Below are positions 55,924-64,000 of a stretch of DNA of 64,000 nt, one piece after another. Each line of letters starts with the position of its first letter. The first letter of the stretch is position 1. Location of the stretch: the NCBI RefSeq assembly GCF_029338395.1, contig NZ_CP119809.1, positions 2,666,001 through 2,730,000 of the forward strand. The letters run 5' to 3'. The translations under genes and the position numbers were made by a program. The notes beneath the pieces are model-generated. The model was not told the DNA's origin. It was given only the letters and a program-made list of their open reading frames with translations, and did no database searches. The stretch comes from Halorussus caseinilyticus. GTDB lineage: Archaea > Halobacteriota > Halobacteria > Halobacteriales > Haladaptataceae.

Positions 55924-57357
55924 ATGGGAGAAACGTTCGTAGTCGTCGGCGGAGACGCGGCGGGGATGAGCGCGGCGAGCAAGGCCAAGCGCGAGGACCC
56001 GGACCTCGAGGTAATCGTCTTCGAGAAGGGCGAGTGGGTCTCGTACGGCGCGTGCGGGATGCCCTACTATGTGAAGGGCGACATCGGCGAGTTGGAGGAC
56101 CTCGTGGCCATCACGCCCGAGCGGTTCCGCGAGGAGCGCGACATCGACCTCCGGACTCACAGCGAGGTGGTCGGAATCGACCGCGAGGCCGATTCCGTGA
56201 CCGTGGAGAACGACGAGGGGACCTACGAACAGTCGTACGACGACTTGCTCGTGGCGACCGGCGCGCGGGCGATTCGGCCGCCGATAGACGGGATGGACCT
56301 CGATGGCGTCTTCACGTTCCACTCGATGGAGAGCGCCCGAGCGGTCCGGGACTCGGTTGCGGGCGAGTCGGGCGAATCGGTCGATTCGCCCGACTCGCCT
56401 GATTCGCCCGACTCGCCTGATTCGCTCGACTCGCCTGATTCGCTCGACTCGCCCGAGTCGGTCGGCATCATCGGCGGCGGGTACATCGGTCTGGAGATGG
56501 CCGAAGCGTTCGACGCTCGGGGTCTCGACGTGTCGGTGTTCGAGATGCTCCCGCACGTCCTCGACCCCTTCGGCGACGCCATCGCGGAGGAGGTCGAGGA
56601 CCACCTCCGCGAGCAGGGCGTCTCGCTCCACCTCGACACGATGGTCGAGGCGATTTCCGGCGAGGGCGGCCGGGTCGCGGGCGTCGAAACCGACGCCGGG
56701 CACCACGCGGTGGACGCGGTGCTGGTCGCCACCGGAGTCGCGCCGAACGCCGAACTCGCCGAGCGCGCGGGCATCGAAGTCGGCGAGACCGGCGCGATTG
56801 CGACCGACGAGTACGGTCGGACCAACGACGAACACGTCTACGCCGCGGGCGACTGCGCCGAGGCCCGAAACGTCGTGACCGACGCGCCCGACTGGGTTCC
56901 GCTGGCGCTAACCGCGAACCGGGCCGGGCGAGCAATCGGGGCGACGGTGGCGGGCGACCGGACCGAGACCGGCGGCATCGTCGGCACGGCGGCGGTGAAG
57001 GTGTTCGACCTCGAAGTCGCTCGGGCGGGCATCACGGACCCCGAGGTGGCCGAAGAAGCCGGGTTCGACCCGGTGTCGAAGGTTATTACCGCCGAGTCGC
57101 GCGCTCACTACTACCCCGGCGGCAAGCCAATCACCGTCGAGATGGTGGGCGACCGGGAGTCGGGTCGGTTGCTCGGCGCGGCGATGGTCGGCGAGGAAGG
57201 CGTCGCCAAGCGCATCGACACGGTTGCGACCGCGCTCCACGCCGGGATGACCGTCGAGGAGGTTCAGAACCTCGACCTGTCGTACGCGCCGCCGTTCAGT
57301 CCGACGTGGGACCCCGTGCTGACCGCGGCGAAGGTGCTGTCCGGAAAACTGGAGTAA
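55924..57357 (+). CDS. CoA-disulfide reductase / NADH oxidase-like flavoprotein
   Basis: A 477-residue FAD/NAD oxidoreductase: VVVGGDAAGMSAASKAKRE binds FAD; YGACGMPYY carries the redox-active cysteine C44 typical of CoADR/NOX; VGIIGGGYIGLEMAEAF binds NAD(P)H; VYAAGDCAEA is the second FAD site. The C-terminal dimerisation domain ends FSPTWDPVLTAAKVL. Between the two halves an SPD/SLD/SPE repeat (about residues 153-178, DNA 56381-56460) forms a linker missing from usual members. It probably reduces CoA disulfide or oxygen. ATG 55924 begins MGETF. Confidence 0.88.
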   Translation: MGETFVVVGGDAAGMSAASKAKREDPDLEVIVFEKGEWVSYGACGMPYYVKGDIGELEDLVAITPERFREERDIDLRTHSEVVGIDREADSVTVENDEGTYEQSYDDLLVATGARAIRPPIDGMDLDGVFTFHSMESARAVRDSVAGESGESVDSPDSPDSPDSPDSLDSPDSLDSPESVGIIGGGYIGLEMAEAFDARGLDVSVFEMLPHVLDPFGDAIAEEVEDHLREQGVSLHLDTMVEAISGEGGRVAGVETDAGHHAVDAVLVATGVAPNAELAERAGIEVGETGAIATDEYGRTNDEHVYAAGDCAEARNVVTDAPDWVPLALTANRAGRAIGATVAGDRTETGGIVGTAAVKVFDLEVARAGITDPEVAEEAGFDPVSKVITAESRAHYYPGGKPITVEMVGDRESGRLLGAAMVGEEGVAKRIDTVATALHAGMTVEEVQNLDLSYAPPFSPTWDPVLTAAKVLSGKLE

Positions 57358-57365
57358 GTCGGGGG

Positions 57366-57773
57366 TTATCGGGTGTACGTCCGGATTCGGGCGATTCGCC
57401 CGTCTTCGATGTCGAAGGCGTCGGCGAACGCGAACAACTCGGTGCCGTCGGCCGCGAGCAGTCGGCCCTCGACCACCGCGGCGTTGGTTTCGCCGTCGGT
57501 CGGTCCGAAGACCGTTCGGACCTCGTGAGAGGTGTCTTTCCGCGGCCGGTCGTCGCGCATGAACCCGACCAGCGTCTCGCGGCCTTCGATGGTCCGGTCG
57601 GGTCGCTCGTGGACGACGCCGGGCGCGAGCAGGTCGGCGAATCGGTCGTAGTCGCCCGCGTCGATGGCGTCGTAGTAGGCGCGGACGAGGTGAGTCGCGT
57701 CGGTCACGTCCGGACCGTGGGCCGTCGGCCGTATCAACCCCATCGGATTCGTCTCGCTCGTCTCGGCTTCCAT
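57366..57773 (-). CDS. SnoaL-like (NTF2-fold) protein
   Basis: A 135-residue protein of the SnoaL/ketosteroid isomerase-like NTF2 fold: LVRAYYDAIDAGDYDRFADLLAPGVVHERPDRTIEGRETLVGFM, then VFGPTDGETNAAVVEGRL and FAFADAFDIEDGRIARIRTY. The pocket could bind a small hydrophobic molecule. The start is uncertain: ATG at 57773 or at 57743 (MGLIRP). A direct repeat CCATCGGATTCGTC spans both starts, suggesting that the longer N-terminus was made by duplication. Confidence 0.8.
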   Translation of the reverse strand: MEAETSETNPMGLIRPTAHGPDVTDATHLVRAYYDAIDAGDYDRFADLLAPGVVHERPDRTIEGRETLVGFMRDDRPRKDTSHEVRTVFGPTDGETNAAVVEGRLLAADGTELFAFADAFDIEDGRIARIRTYTR

Positions 57774-57816
57774 CGGATTCGTCGCGTTTATCGGGGTCGG
57801 CCGACACGGAGCGAGT

Positions 57817-58896
57817 ATGGACCCGCTTCACGCCCGGTATCCGTTTCTCGCGGCGGCCCGCGAGAGCGTCCGCGAGGCCGACATCGGTCTCGCTACCATC
57901 GTCACGGGCGACGAGCGCCATCCGGCCGTCGAACGCGGCGTAGAGCGGGTGCGCCGCGCACTCATCGACGGGACCGTCAGGCCCGACCCCGAGGCCGAAC
58001 AGCGGTGGAACCCGCGGGCGGAACTGCTCTCGTACCCGGTCGCTCGGGTGCTGGTGTCGCTCGTGGACGCGCCCGGTGCGGTCGAAAAGTACGCCAGCGC
58101 GGAGGCCGACACCGCCTACGAGCGGTTCACGGACGACTTCCGAAACCCGGACGACGGCCTGAAGTCCACGGCCGACAAGTCGATTTCGCTCGACGCGCTC
58201 CTCGCGGAGTTCGACCTCTCGGGCGACGTTCGGGAGACGGCCGACGGCGACGGCTACCGAGTCGCGGTCGGGCGCTACCTCGCGCTGTCGTCGAACCTCG
58301 GCGGCGAGTCGTGGACGCTCGCCACCCGGCAACTCGCGGACGGGACGGTCAAAGTCTCGGAGTCGGACCTGTACGACCTGCTCCGGGAGGCGGTCCGGAA
58401 GCGAGTCGCCGCGGGCCTGCCGACCCGCGTCCCCGACGAGATTCGGGCGGGACTGACCGACGAGGTGGCCGAACTCGAAGAGACGTTCTCGGAAATCGAC
58501 ATCTCGCGGAACATCCCTGTCCTCGAACCCGACTGCTTCCCGCCGTGCGTCGGGTCGCTGATGGAGCGAGCGCAGGCGGGCGAGAGCCTTCCGGACCACG
58601 CGGAGTTCGCGCTAGTCGCGTTCCTGACCAGCGCCAACGCCGACACCGACGAACTGCTGGCGCTCTGCGGCGTGGACAGCGACACCCGAGCGCGGTCGGT
58701 CCGCTACCGGGCGAACCGCGTCGGCGACGAGTCGGGCGCGCAGTACGCCCCGCCCTCCTGCGAGACGATGCAGGCCTACGGCGAGTGCCCGGTCGCCGAC
58801 GACGAGGACCCGACGGTAGACGCCCGGTGTGACGGGATTTCCCACCCGCTGGCCTACTACGAAGAGGCGCTGTCCGATGCCGGAAACGTCGGCTGA
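57817..58896 (+). CDS. priL: DNA primase large subunit
   Basis: A 359-residue PriL. The N-terminal PLHARYPFLAAARESV and KSISLDALLAEFDL are typical. Four iron-sulfur cysteines of the C-terminal domain are seen in FPPCVGSLM, LLALCGVDS, PPSCETMQAYG and YGECPVADD. PriL positions the template and helps PriS make RNA primers. It lies divergent from the SnoaL-like gene and has no PriS neighbour. Length is usual for haloarchaeal PriL. Confidence 0.92.
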   Translation: MDPLHARYPFLAAARESVREADIGLATIVTGDERHPAVERGVERVRRALIDGTVRPDPEAEQRWNPRAELLSYPVARVLVSLVDAPGAVEKYASAEADTAYERFTDDFRNPDDGLKSTADKSISLDALLAEFDLSGDVRETADGDGYRVAVGRYLALSSNLGGESWTLATRQLADGTVKVSESDLYDLLREAVRKRVAAGLPTRVPDEIRAGLTDEVAELEETFSEIDISRNIPVLEPDCFPPCVGSLMERAQAGESLPDHAEFALVAFLTSANADTDELLALCGVDSDTRARSVRYRANRVGDESGAQYAPPSCETMQAYGECPVADDEDPTVDARCDGISHPLAYYEEALSDAGNVG

Positions 58897-58966
58897 CGAG
58901 GGGATTAGAAACGTTTCGAATTCTTTGAGCAATGTTTTTGTTGCTCTAAGACATATCTATCCACGT

Positions 58967-59105
58967 CGGCGCGCGCTGGCGCGCCTCCGTGGCGCGCCAT
59001 CTCGTGCGAGGGATGACTGAGCGACCGGAGGAAGCGACAGAATCGGTTGGGGAGGGTGTGGTTCGCGGTTGCGGTGCGGTTCTGATTGGTTCGAGTCTGA
59101 AGCTA
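58967..59105 (+). repeat. Dispersed structured element B, copy 5
   Basis: Hairpin TGGCGCGCC-TCCG-TGGCGCGCCA replaces the GGCGCGGCG stem of copies 2 and 3. It is followed by GCGAGGGATGACTGAGCGAC and the core GGTTGGGGAGGGTGTGGTTC, then TGATTGGTTCGAGTCTGAAG and CTAG. Confidence 0.75.
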
Positions 59106-59151
59106 GGTCCCTGCCACCTGCTGTCGTTCACAGTCACGGACCGTCGTCCTC

Positions 59152-59195
59152 AGTGGCGGTGCTGTGCGGTTCTGATTGGTTCAAGCCTGAAGCTA
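59152..59195 (+). repeat. Dispersed structured element B, copy 6 (partial)
   Basis: A second, shorter copy (GTGGCGGTGCTGTGCGGTTC, TGATTGGTTCAAGCCTGAAG, CTAG) lies exactly 90 bases after the matching part of copy 5. The following CCACCTGCTGTCGTTCACAG segment is also doubled, so the two form a tandem duplication of about 90 bases. Confidence 0.75.
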
Positions 59196-59380
59196 GGTCC
59201 CTGTCACCTGCTGTCGTTCACAGTCACGGTCCGTCTCCGTCAAGTCGAACCTGTAACCAGTCCTCGGACATCTTCTGCCGTCCACAGTCACCGTTCGTCG
59301 TCCAAAACGAGCCAAACGCCCGAGAAAGAGAGAGACGCCTCTGGGAACCAACGGTCAGACTACCCCCCGAGAACCCGGTT

Positions 59381-59584
59381 TCAGTACTGCTGTGCCATCC
59401 AGTAGCCGACGCCAGCCATCAACAGCACGAAGACGACGATGACGCCCACGGCCGCTATCGCACCCGTCTGCGTGAGACTGCCGTCGCCGTACGTCGCGCC
59501 CACCCACATCAGTAGCGCGATGAACACGCCGACAGACACCACGCCGACGAGAATCTCGCGGCGCGTCTCCTGGTCGATTTCCAT
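59381..59584 (-). CDS. Small two-helix membrane protein (DUF7472-like)
   Basis: A 67-residue protein, MEIDQETRREILVGVVSVGV, with two hydrophobic helices (about 12-28 and 42-62) and a short C-terminus ending MAQQY. The Glu/Asp/Arg start suggests the N-terminus is inside. Haloarchaeal proteins of this kind are known (DUF7472), without function. ATG 59584 is the only start that gives an N-terminus like this. Confidence 0.65.
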   Translation of the reverse strand: MEIDQETRREILVGVVSVGVFIALLMWVGATYGDGSLTQTGAIAAVGVIVVFVLLMAGVGYWMAQQY

Positions 59585-60069
59585 GCCGGGGCCTTCCGAG
59601 GGTACCGGCAAAAGGGCTTCGGAACGACCTTTTCCTGCGGGCGCGGCCCGAGAGCCGCGCCCTTGCAAAAGCTCGACCAAAAACGCGTCGTCACCCTCTC
59701 CGGGCCGTGCCGGGGCACGGCCCTCCGAGGGTTCCTCGGTCCGCTCGCTCGTCGCGCCTTCGGCGCTCCTCGCTCGCGTGCAGTCGCTGGCGTGCGAGTC
59801 GAAAGTTCGCGGGAAACGGGAGTCGGTCGCCCCGCCGAAACGGGGGTCGGCCGTCCGCGGACGCCGGAATTATCCGCGCACTTCGACGCCGAATTTACCC
59901 GTTATCGGGGCATTACCGCCGGGATACGCGGCTCTAGCGTTCCTGATAGGTGCAAGACTTAGGAGCGTCCGGCCCCTACCACTCTGTACGCGGAATCGAC
60001 CGGGAGAGCGACGATTGGGGGGTGACGCTGGTTCTTCGGCTTTCGGTCGCCGCACGAGGTGGGAAGCCT
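59585..60069. other. Gene-free region with nested hairpins
   Basis: This 485-base stretch has GGGCGCGGC-CCGAGA-GCCGCGCCC (59639-59662), a short spacer CAAAAGCTCGACCAAAAACG, then GGGCCGTGCC-GG-GGCACGGCCC (59702-59723), CCGAGGGTTCCTCGG (59726-59740) and GCGCCTTCGGCGC (about 59755-59767). No coding frame is convincing. It looks like a third kind of structured intergenic element, single in this window. Confidence 0.5.
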
Positions 60070-60756
60070 ATGGCAAACACAACAGCTTCCGAACGAACGC
60101 GCGCATCGCTCCCGGCCGCAGAGGGCGTGACCGACGCCCGGTCCCGACGCGCTCGCTTCGAGCGCATGGCGGTCACGCCGCTCGGCGGCGGGGTCTACGA
60201 AGTCGAGAGCCAGAGCGGAAACGCCTACTCGGTGGACCTCCCCGGCGGGCGGTGTACCTGCCCGGACCACAACTTCCGCGGCGTCCGGTGCAAGCACGTC
60301 CGGCGGGTCGCCATGGAGGTCAACGAGGGACTCGTCCCGCCGCCCGGCCAGCGGGCCGTGGCGTGTCGCAACTGCGGCGACGAGATTTTCGTGGACGAGA
60401 ACGCCGACGGACCGTACTTCTGCAGGGAGTGCGGACTCGACCCCGGCGAGAGCGTCATCGACCGCGAGACGGGCGACCTACTCGTCGTCGTCCGGACGAC
60501 CGGCCGCCGGGCCGACGAGGTGGAGATTACCGACCGGGACTGTACGGTCGCGGCCTATCCCAACAACGAGAGCTACCGGCCCGACGACGTGGTGGTCGAA
60601 GCGATGTACCCCGTCCCGGCGGGACTCGGCACCGACGACCTGAAACCGCACCACCTGCGGCGCTACTCGTTCCCGCGGGGACGACTCGCGCGCAGGGGCG
60701 GGGTCCGGAGCCGCGACGACCAGTCGGAACTCGCCGACTTCGAGAGGGCGGCGTAG
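60070..60756 (+). CDS. SWIM zinc-finger protein with zinc ribbon
   Basis: A 228-residue protein. The SWIM finger is C62-x-C64...C74-x-H76 in RCTCPDHNFRGVRCKHV. A zinc ribbon follows with C99-x2-C102 and C118-x2-C121 (ACRNCGDEIF...YFCRECG). The remainder (EVEITDRDCTVAAYPNNESY..., RYSFPRGRLARRGG) is basic at the end. SWIM fingers bind DNA, RNA or proteins; the role is unknown. ATG 60070 is chosen by composition; it is monocistronic. Confidence 0.8.
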   Translation: MANTTASERTRASLPAAEGVTDARSRRARFERMAVTPLGGGVYEVESQSGNAYSVDLPGGRCTCPDHNFRGVRCKHVRRVAMEVNEGLVPPPGQRAVACRNCGDEIFVDENADGPYFCRECGLDPGESVIDRETGDLLVVVRTTGRRADEVEITDRDCTVAAYPNNESYRPDDVVVEAMYPVPAGLGTDDLKPHHLRRYSFPRGRLARRGGVRSRDDQSELADFERAA

Positions 60757-61086
60757 TTCGAGACGACGTAGCCGACGAGCGAACCAGTAGCGCACGCCGG
60801 AGGTGATAGGAAAAGCGGCGGTAGCCCGGCCCTCCGTCGGTCGTGTCCCACAGTAGGCCACCGCCGCGATGGAGTTGCTCGGAATCCCGTCCGAGTGCCG
60901 GAACGAATCGTCGGATTGCTGTGCGTCGGTGACGTGGCCGTGAGTGACGCGACAACCGGGTCGTTCCTCGTCCGTGTCACCGACATTGACTAAATAGTCA
61001 CGGCAGTAAAAGTATCTTTCCATATCAACTAACGACCGCGGAGGAAAGGCAAACCGAACGAGACCAGTCCGACGGGAGATGTCGCC
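60757..61086. other. Gene-free region, about 330 bases
   Basis: Between the SWIM gene and the end of hjc (reverse strand) no gene is visible. A reverse-strand frame (MERYFYCRDYLVN...) crosses here, but runs into the antisense of the SWIM gene and its composition is unlike a haloarchaeal protein. Confidence 0.45.
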
Positions 61087-61575
61087 CTACTCGAACATCG
61101 CCGCCGCCTCGTCGGGCGACAGGACGCCCTGTTCGACGGCTCGTAGCACGTCCCTGATGTCGTGGTCGTCGTCGCCGTCCCCGTCGTCACCCCTCAGCGA
61201 GTCGAGTGGGTCGCCGTCTTCGAGCGCAGTCTCCTTCTTTACGCGGTAGTTGCCGCCGTCGGTCTCGTGAACGTCCGCGGGGTGGAAGAAGTACCAGTCT
61301 TCGCGGTCGAACCGCACGCCGATTTTGGGTTTCGCGCCGAAGTTCTGGCCGAAGTAGACGAGGGCCTCGACTTCCTCGCCCGTGAGGTAGATGGGGTCGC
61401 CCGAACTCGACTTGGCCTCGATAGCGTAGAAGGCGTCGCCGTCGCCCGCGAGTACGTCCGGAAGCTCGCGCTCGGTCGCGCTTCCGCTGGCGGGCGCGCG
61501 CATGACCGCGAACCCGGCCTCGTCAAGTCGGTTGACGAGTTCGCGCTCCCGGCGGTCGCCCTTGGAGTTAGACAT
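61087..61575 (-). CDS. hjc: Holliday junction resolvase Hjc
   Basis: A 162-residue archaeal resolvase. The catalytic residues are E12 in [13 protein letters not shown]30 in APASGS, D40 in LPDVLAG and E53-x-K55 in AIEAKSSSG, the PD-(D/E)xK pattern of Hjc. The C-terminal 50 residues are acidic and haloarchaea-specific ([16 protein letters not shown]...). It cuts four-way junctions during recombination. ATG 61575 is [14 protein letters not shown]. It stands alone. Confidence 0.93.
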   Translation of the reverse strand: MSNSKGDRRERELVNRLDEAGFAVMRAPASGSATERELPDVLAGDGDAFYAIEAKSSSGDPIYLTGEEVEALVYFGQNFGAKPKIGVRFDREDWYFFHPADVHETDGGNYRVKKETALEDGDPLDSLRGDDGDGDDDHDIRDVLRAVEQGVLSPDEAAAMFE

Positions 61576-61709
61576 ACGCTACTCTCTCCGCCTTCGGCGT
61601 GTTAAGTCCCTCGCAAGCGCGGCGGAAGTGAAACCGGCGGTCCGACCGGCGGCGCGAGAGTCCTCCCCGGCCGGACTGCTTTTCTACGTTTGTTCCGAGT
61701 ATCCCTACC

Positions 61710-62540
61710 GTGGCGAAGGAGGAACTCGACGAGCGCATCGAGACCGAACCTCCGGGGGAAGGTCAGAAGTCCAAACAGGAGATACTCGCTCAGGAGATTC
61801 AGGAGGGGTTGGAGGAACTCGAACGCTCGGCCGACGGACTGTTTCTCTCGGGCATCTCGGCCGGTCTCGACATCGGGTTCGGTCCGCTGTTCATGGCGGT
61901 GTTACTGACGCTGGTCGGCGGGGCGTGGGGCGAGCCGCTGACGCGAATCGTCGTCGCCAACGCCTACGCAGTCGGGTTCATCTTCGTCATCGGCGGTCGG
62001 TCGGAACTGTTCACCGAACACACCACGCGCGCCACCCTCCCGGTTCTCGACGGCCGAGCGAGCGTCGGACAGTTGGCTCGACTCTGGACGCTCGTCTACG
62101 CCGGAAACGTCCTCGGCGGCGGCGTCTTCGCCGTCTCGATGGTGTACTTCGCTCCGGCCTACGGCATCGTGGACGCCTCGGCGTTCGGCGAAATCGCCAC
62201 GAACCTCACGGCTCACGGTCCGTGGCTCCTGTTGGCGGGCGGTGTCGTCGCCGGATGGCTGATGGGCCTGCTCTCGTGGCTTCTCACGGCCGCCAAAGAG
62301 AGCATCTCGCGTATCGCGGTCGTGTGGCTAGTCACGACCGGTATCGGTCTCGCACACCTCCCCCACTCCATCGCGGGGAACGTCGAAGTGCTGGCCGGGA
62401 CGCTGGTCTCGCCGTCCATCACCCTCGCGGAGTACGCGAGCTTTCTCGCACTCGCTACGGTCGGAAACGCCATCGGCGGCACCGTCTTCGTCGCCCTGTT
62501 GAAGTACGGTCACGTCGTCCGCGGCGGGGAGGAACCCTGA
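61710..62540 (+). CDS. Formate/nitrite transporter family protein
   Basis: A 276-residue FNT-family channel with an acidic N-terminal tail (residues 1-40, KSKQEILAQEIQEGLEELE) and six hydrophobic helices. The family's FTEHTTRATLPVL and RLWTLVYAGNVLGG segments match the YfdC-like FNT branch (the F-T-E-H-N/T motif). It may carry formate, nitrite, or hydrosulfide; YfdC-like members are not characterised. The start is a GTG at 61710 near a TATA-poor region. Confidence 0.85.
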   Translation: MAKEELDERIETEPPGEGQKSKQEILAQEIQEGLEELERSADGLFLSGISAGLDIGFGPLFMAVLLTLVGGAWGEPLTRIVVANAYAVGFIFVIGGRSELFTEHTTRATLPVLDGRASVGQLARLWTLVYAGNVLGGGVFAVSMVYFAPAYGIVDASAFGEIATNLTAHGPWLLLAGGVVAGWLMGLLSWLLTAAKESISRIAVVWLVTTGIGLAHLPHSIAGNVEVLAGTLVSPSITLAEYASFLALATVGNAIGGTVFVALLKYGHVVRGGEEP

Positions 62541-63494
62541 CTACGGCGGTCCGACCTCGCCCGCGAGGAAGTCCACGGCCGCCTCGGTCGCTTCGTCGCC
62601 GGGTTCGAGCCACGGCATGTGGCCGTGGTCGTGGAGGGTCACGAAGTCGGCGTTCGCCATCGCGCTGACGACCGGCCGACCAACCGACGGCGGCCAGAAG
62701 TAGTCCTCGGTTCCCCAGACGAACCGAGTGGGCGTCTCGATTGCTCGAACCCCCTCGCGCAGGTCGAACTGGGGTCGCGTCCCCCGGACCGACCCGAGTG
62801 ACTTCATCAGCGACCAGAGACTCTCGCGCTGGCCGGGCAGGTCCTCGCCGACGAGTCCCGGCCGGAGGTAGGCGTCCGGGACCGCCGAGTCGTCTTCGAC
62901 GTTGATGCGTCGGAACTCCTCGCGGGCATCGGAGACAGTCTCGGACTCGAAGTAGTCGAACAGCCACCGGCCGACCACCGGCAGGTCGAACAGTCGAAAG
63001 AAGACCGGAACGTCCTGCGAGAGTCCGGCGGGCGCGCCGATGGCACAGAGCCGGTCCACGCGCTCGGGGTAGTCAATCGTCAGCGCGAGCGACTGGAACC
63101 CGCCGAGCGAGTTGCCGAGTACCGCGGTTTCTCCGACGCCGACCGAATCGAGGAAGTCGGTGACGTACTCGACGCCGAACTCCCGGAACCCCGTCTCGCG
63201 GTAGTCCACCGCAGTCGAGAGTCCCCGGCCCGGCCGGTCGGGTGCGTAGACGGTGAAGTGGTCGGTCAGCGCGTCGAACATGGGAAGCCAGCAGGTCGCG
63301 GTCGCACCGAGACCGTGGAGCGCGAGCAGAGGCGGTCCCTCGCCCGCGGTCAGGTAGTGGACGCGCCCCGCGGGGTCGGGCAGTGTGACGTACTTCGACT
63401 CGGCGTCTACTTCGTAGTGGCCGCACGCCGCCGCAAGCGCGTCGAGGTACCGGCGGGCCTCCGCACTCGGTTCGTGGTCGTACTGGAGGGTCAC
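62541..63494 (-). CDS. Alpha/beta hydrolase
   Basis: A 317-residue hydrolase with LALHGLGATATCWLP (oxyanion region), YAPDRPGRGLS, the nucleophile elbow GNSLGGFQ with catalytic serine, and an acid region FVWGTEDYFWPP and a histidine in LHDHGHMPWLE. It hydrolyses an ester or similar bond; the substrate is unknown. The GTG start at 63494 is used. It is convergent with the FNT gene, whose stop is adjacent. Confidence 0.88.
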   Translation of the reverse strand: MTLQYDHEPSAEARRYLDALAAACGHYEVDAESKYVTLPDPAGRVHYLTAGEGPPLLALHGLGATATCWLPMFDALTDHFTVYAPDRPGRGLSTAVDYRETGFREFGVEYVTDFLDSVGVGETAVLGNSLGGFQSLALTIDYPERVDRLCAIGAPAGLSQDVPVFFRLFDLPVVGRWLFDYFESETVSDAREEFRRINVEDDSAVPDAYLRPGLVGEDLPGQRESLWSLMKSLGSVRGTRPQFDLREGVRAIETPTRFVWGTEDYFWPPSVGRPVVSAMANADFVTLHDHGHMPWLEPGDEATEAAVDFLAGEVGPP

Positions 63495-63558
63495 GGGACC
63501 ACCTACGTAGCCCGGCGGAAAAGCATTAGCGACTGCCGACGGGCACGGTCGGAGCGTC

Positions 63559-64000
63559 TCAGAGTCGCGGCGAGACCTTCCACTGGCTATCGACGACCAA
63601 CCCGTCGTCGCCGTCGCGGAGTCGCACGTCCACGGCCTCCCACCCGAAGTCGTGGTCGCCCGCCCCGGACCGGAGTCGCGCGCCGACCCGGTACCAACCG
63701 GGTCCGGAGGGTTCGAAGGTCATCTCGGCGTGGTCGCCGTCGCACCGCCGGTCCCACTCGACCGCTCGCGCTCCGGGGAGGGCGTCCTCGGTCGCGTCCA
63801 CGTCGCCGAGGTAGCCGACGCCGCAGTCGGCCACGACTGCGGCGTACTCCCGGACCTCGTGGGCGTGCCGGTCGTGCCACGCGGCGTACGCGCCGCCGCG
63901 CCACTTGTACCGGCCGTTTCGACCGCGGGACGGACTCGCCCCGCTTCCTCGCTTGCCGGGGTCGGGCTTGCGGCTTCCGCCGCTTCCGCTCTTGGACCCG
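63559..64000 (-). CDS. Protein of unknown function (partial, start beyond the window)
   Basis: This reverse-strand frame is open from the right edge to a stop at 63559, 147 codons. It begins with a Gly/Ser/Lys/Arg-rich tract (GSGGSRKPDPGKRGSGASPS), then RNGRYKWRGGAYAAWHDRHAHEVREYA, a central DATEDALPGARAVEWDRRCD and strands (MTFEPSGPGWYRVGARL, FGWEAVDVRL). I recognise no family. The basic tract is unusual for a haloarchaeal protein and may belong to a linker, with the real N-terminus outside the window. Confidence 0.6.
   Translation of the reverse strand, partial: GSKSGSGGSRKPDPGKRGSGASPSRGRNGRYKWRGGAYAAWHDRHAHEVREYAAVVADCGVGYLGDVDATEDALPGARAVEWDRRCDGDHAEMTFEPSGPGWYRVGARLRSGAGDHDFGWEAVDVRLRDGDDGLVVDSQWKVSPRL

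Larger units (their letters stand above)
58897..59380. other. Gene-free region with element B copies 5 and 6
   Basis: This 484-base stretch is filled by element B copy 5, a second partial copy (copy 6) 90 bases further, and a fading third echo near 59220-59290 (CACAGTCACCGTTCGTCGTC). Confidence 0.65.

Noticed and set aside
60478-61023. Reverse-strand frame of 181 codons over the SWIM gene end
   Set aside because: It is mostly antisense to the SWIM zinc-finger gene and its composition follows from that.

Overview
The window is from a haloarchaeon (class Halobacteria). The evidence is very high GC in the coding regions, strongly acidic proteins, TATA-like boxes about 27 bases before start codons (leaderless genes), Tat-type lipoprotein signals, halocyanin, PriL, Hjc, Agl23 and PGF-CTERM proteins. 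The genus cannot be fixed from sequence alone. About 55 genes are seen, with no tRNA or rRNA gene and no CRISPR array.

Layout. 1-3.4 kb: a truncated heme-copper-oxidase-like membrane protein with DUF2249, small proteins, a PIN-like protein and a GNAT acetyltransferase. 3.4-9.4 kb: a four-domain LEA14/WHy surface protein, then a tungstate/molybdate ABC operon (wtpABC) with a divergent ModE-type regulator. 9.4-16.6 kb: a flavin-type protein, an ATP-grasp ligase, a DapA-family aldolase, a TrkA-type protein, small regulators and a frameshifted TnpB element. 16.6-26.6 kb: stress and regulatory genes (DoxX, three UspA proteins, a second DUF2249 protein, an HTH regulator), a very basic secreted protein, halocyanin and a broken aldehyde:ferredoxin oxidoreductase (AOR). 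26.5-33.5 kb: TrmO-like, MobA, YqeC, a low-GC repeat lipoprotein, a PGF-CTERM arylsulfotransferase-like protein, a PhnP-like hydrolase and hicBA. 33.8-46.7 kb: an IS6 insertion, an AAA ATPase, Agl23, thiolase, an intact AOR, a cation/proton antiporter with TrkA domains, an orphan N6-adenine methylase and a GIDE-like membrane protein. 46.8-64 kb: a halocin C8-like precursor, acyl-CoA ligase, oxidoreductase, MBL hydrolase, a UPF0175/PIN toxin-antitoxin pair, SerS, a CoA-disulfide-reductase-like enzyme, PriL, a SWIM protein, Hjc, an FNT channel and an alpha/beta hydrolase.

Genes that fit together. WtpABC and its regulator bring in tungstate or molybdate, MobA and YqeC belong to cofactor maturation, and AOR is the tungsten-pterin enzyme family that uses it. 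One AOR is intact and one is decayed. The two toxin-antitoxin modules, the TnpB element and the IS6 copy mark accessory patches.

Most notable. (1) A Tat-exported precursor whose last third has ten cysteines in almost the spacing of halocin C8, probably a new microhalocin fused to its immunity domain. (2) Two families of dispersed intergenic elements (A: four copies; B: six copies) whose hairpin stems change on both sides together between copies, which points to a selected structure. (3) A toxin-antitoxin module sitting exactly between two 115-base direct repeats, the outer one carrying a fragment of the neighbouring MBL gene.
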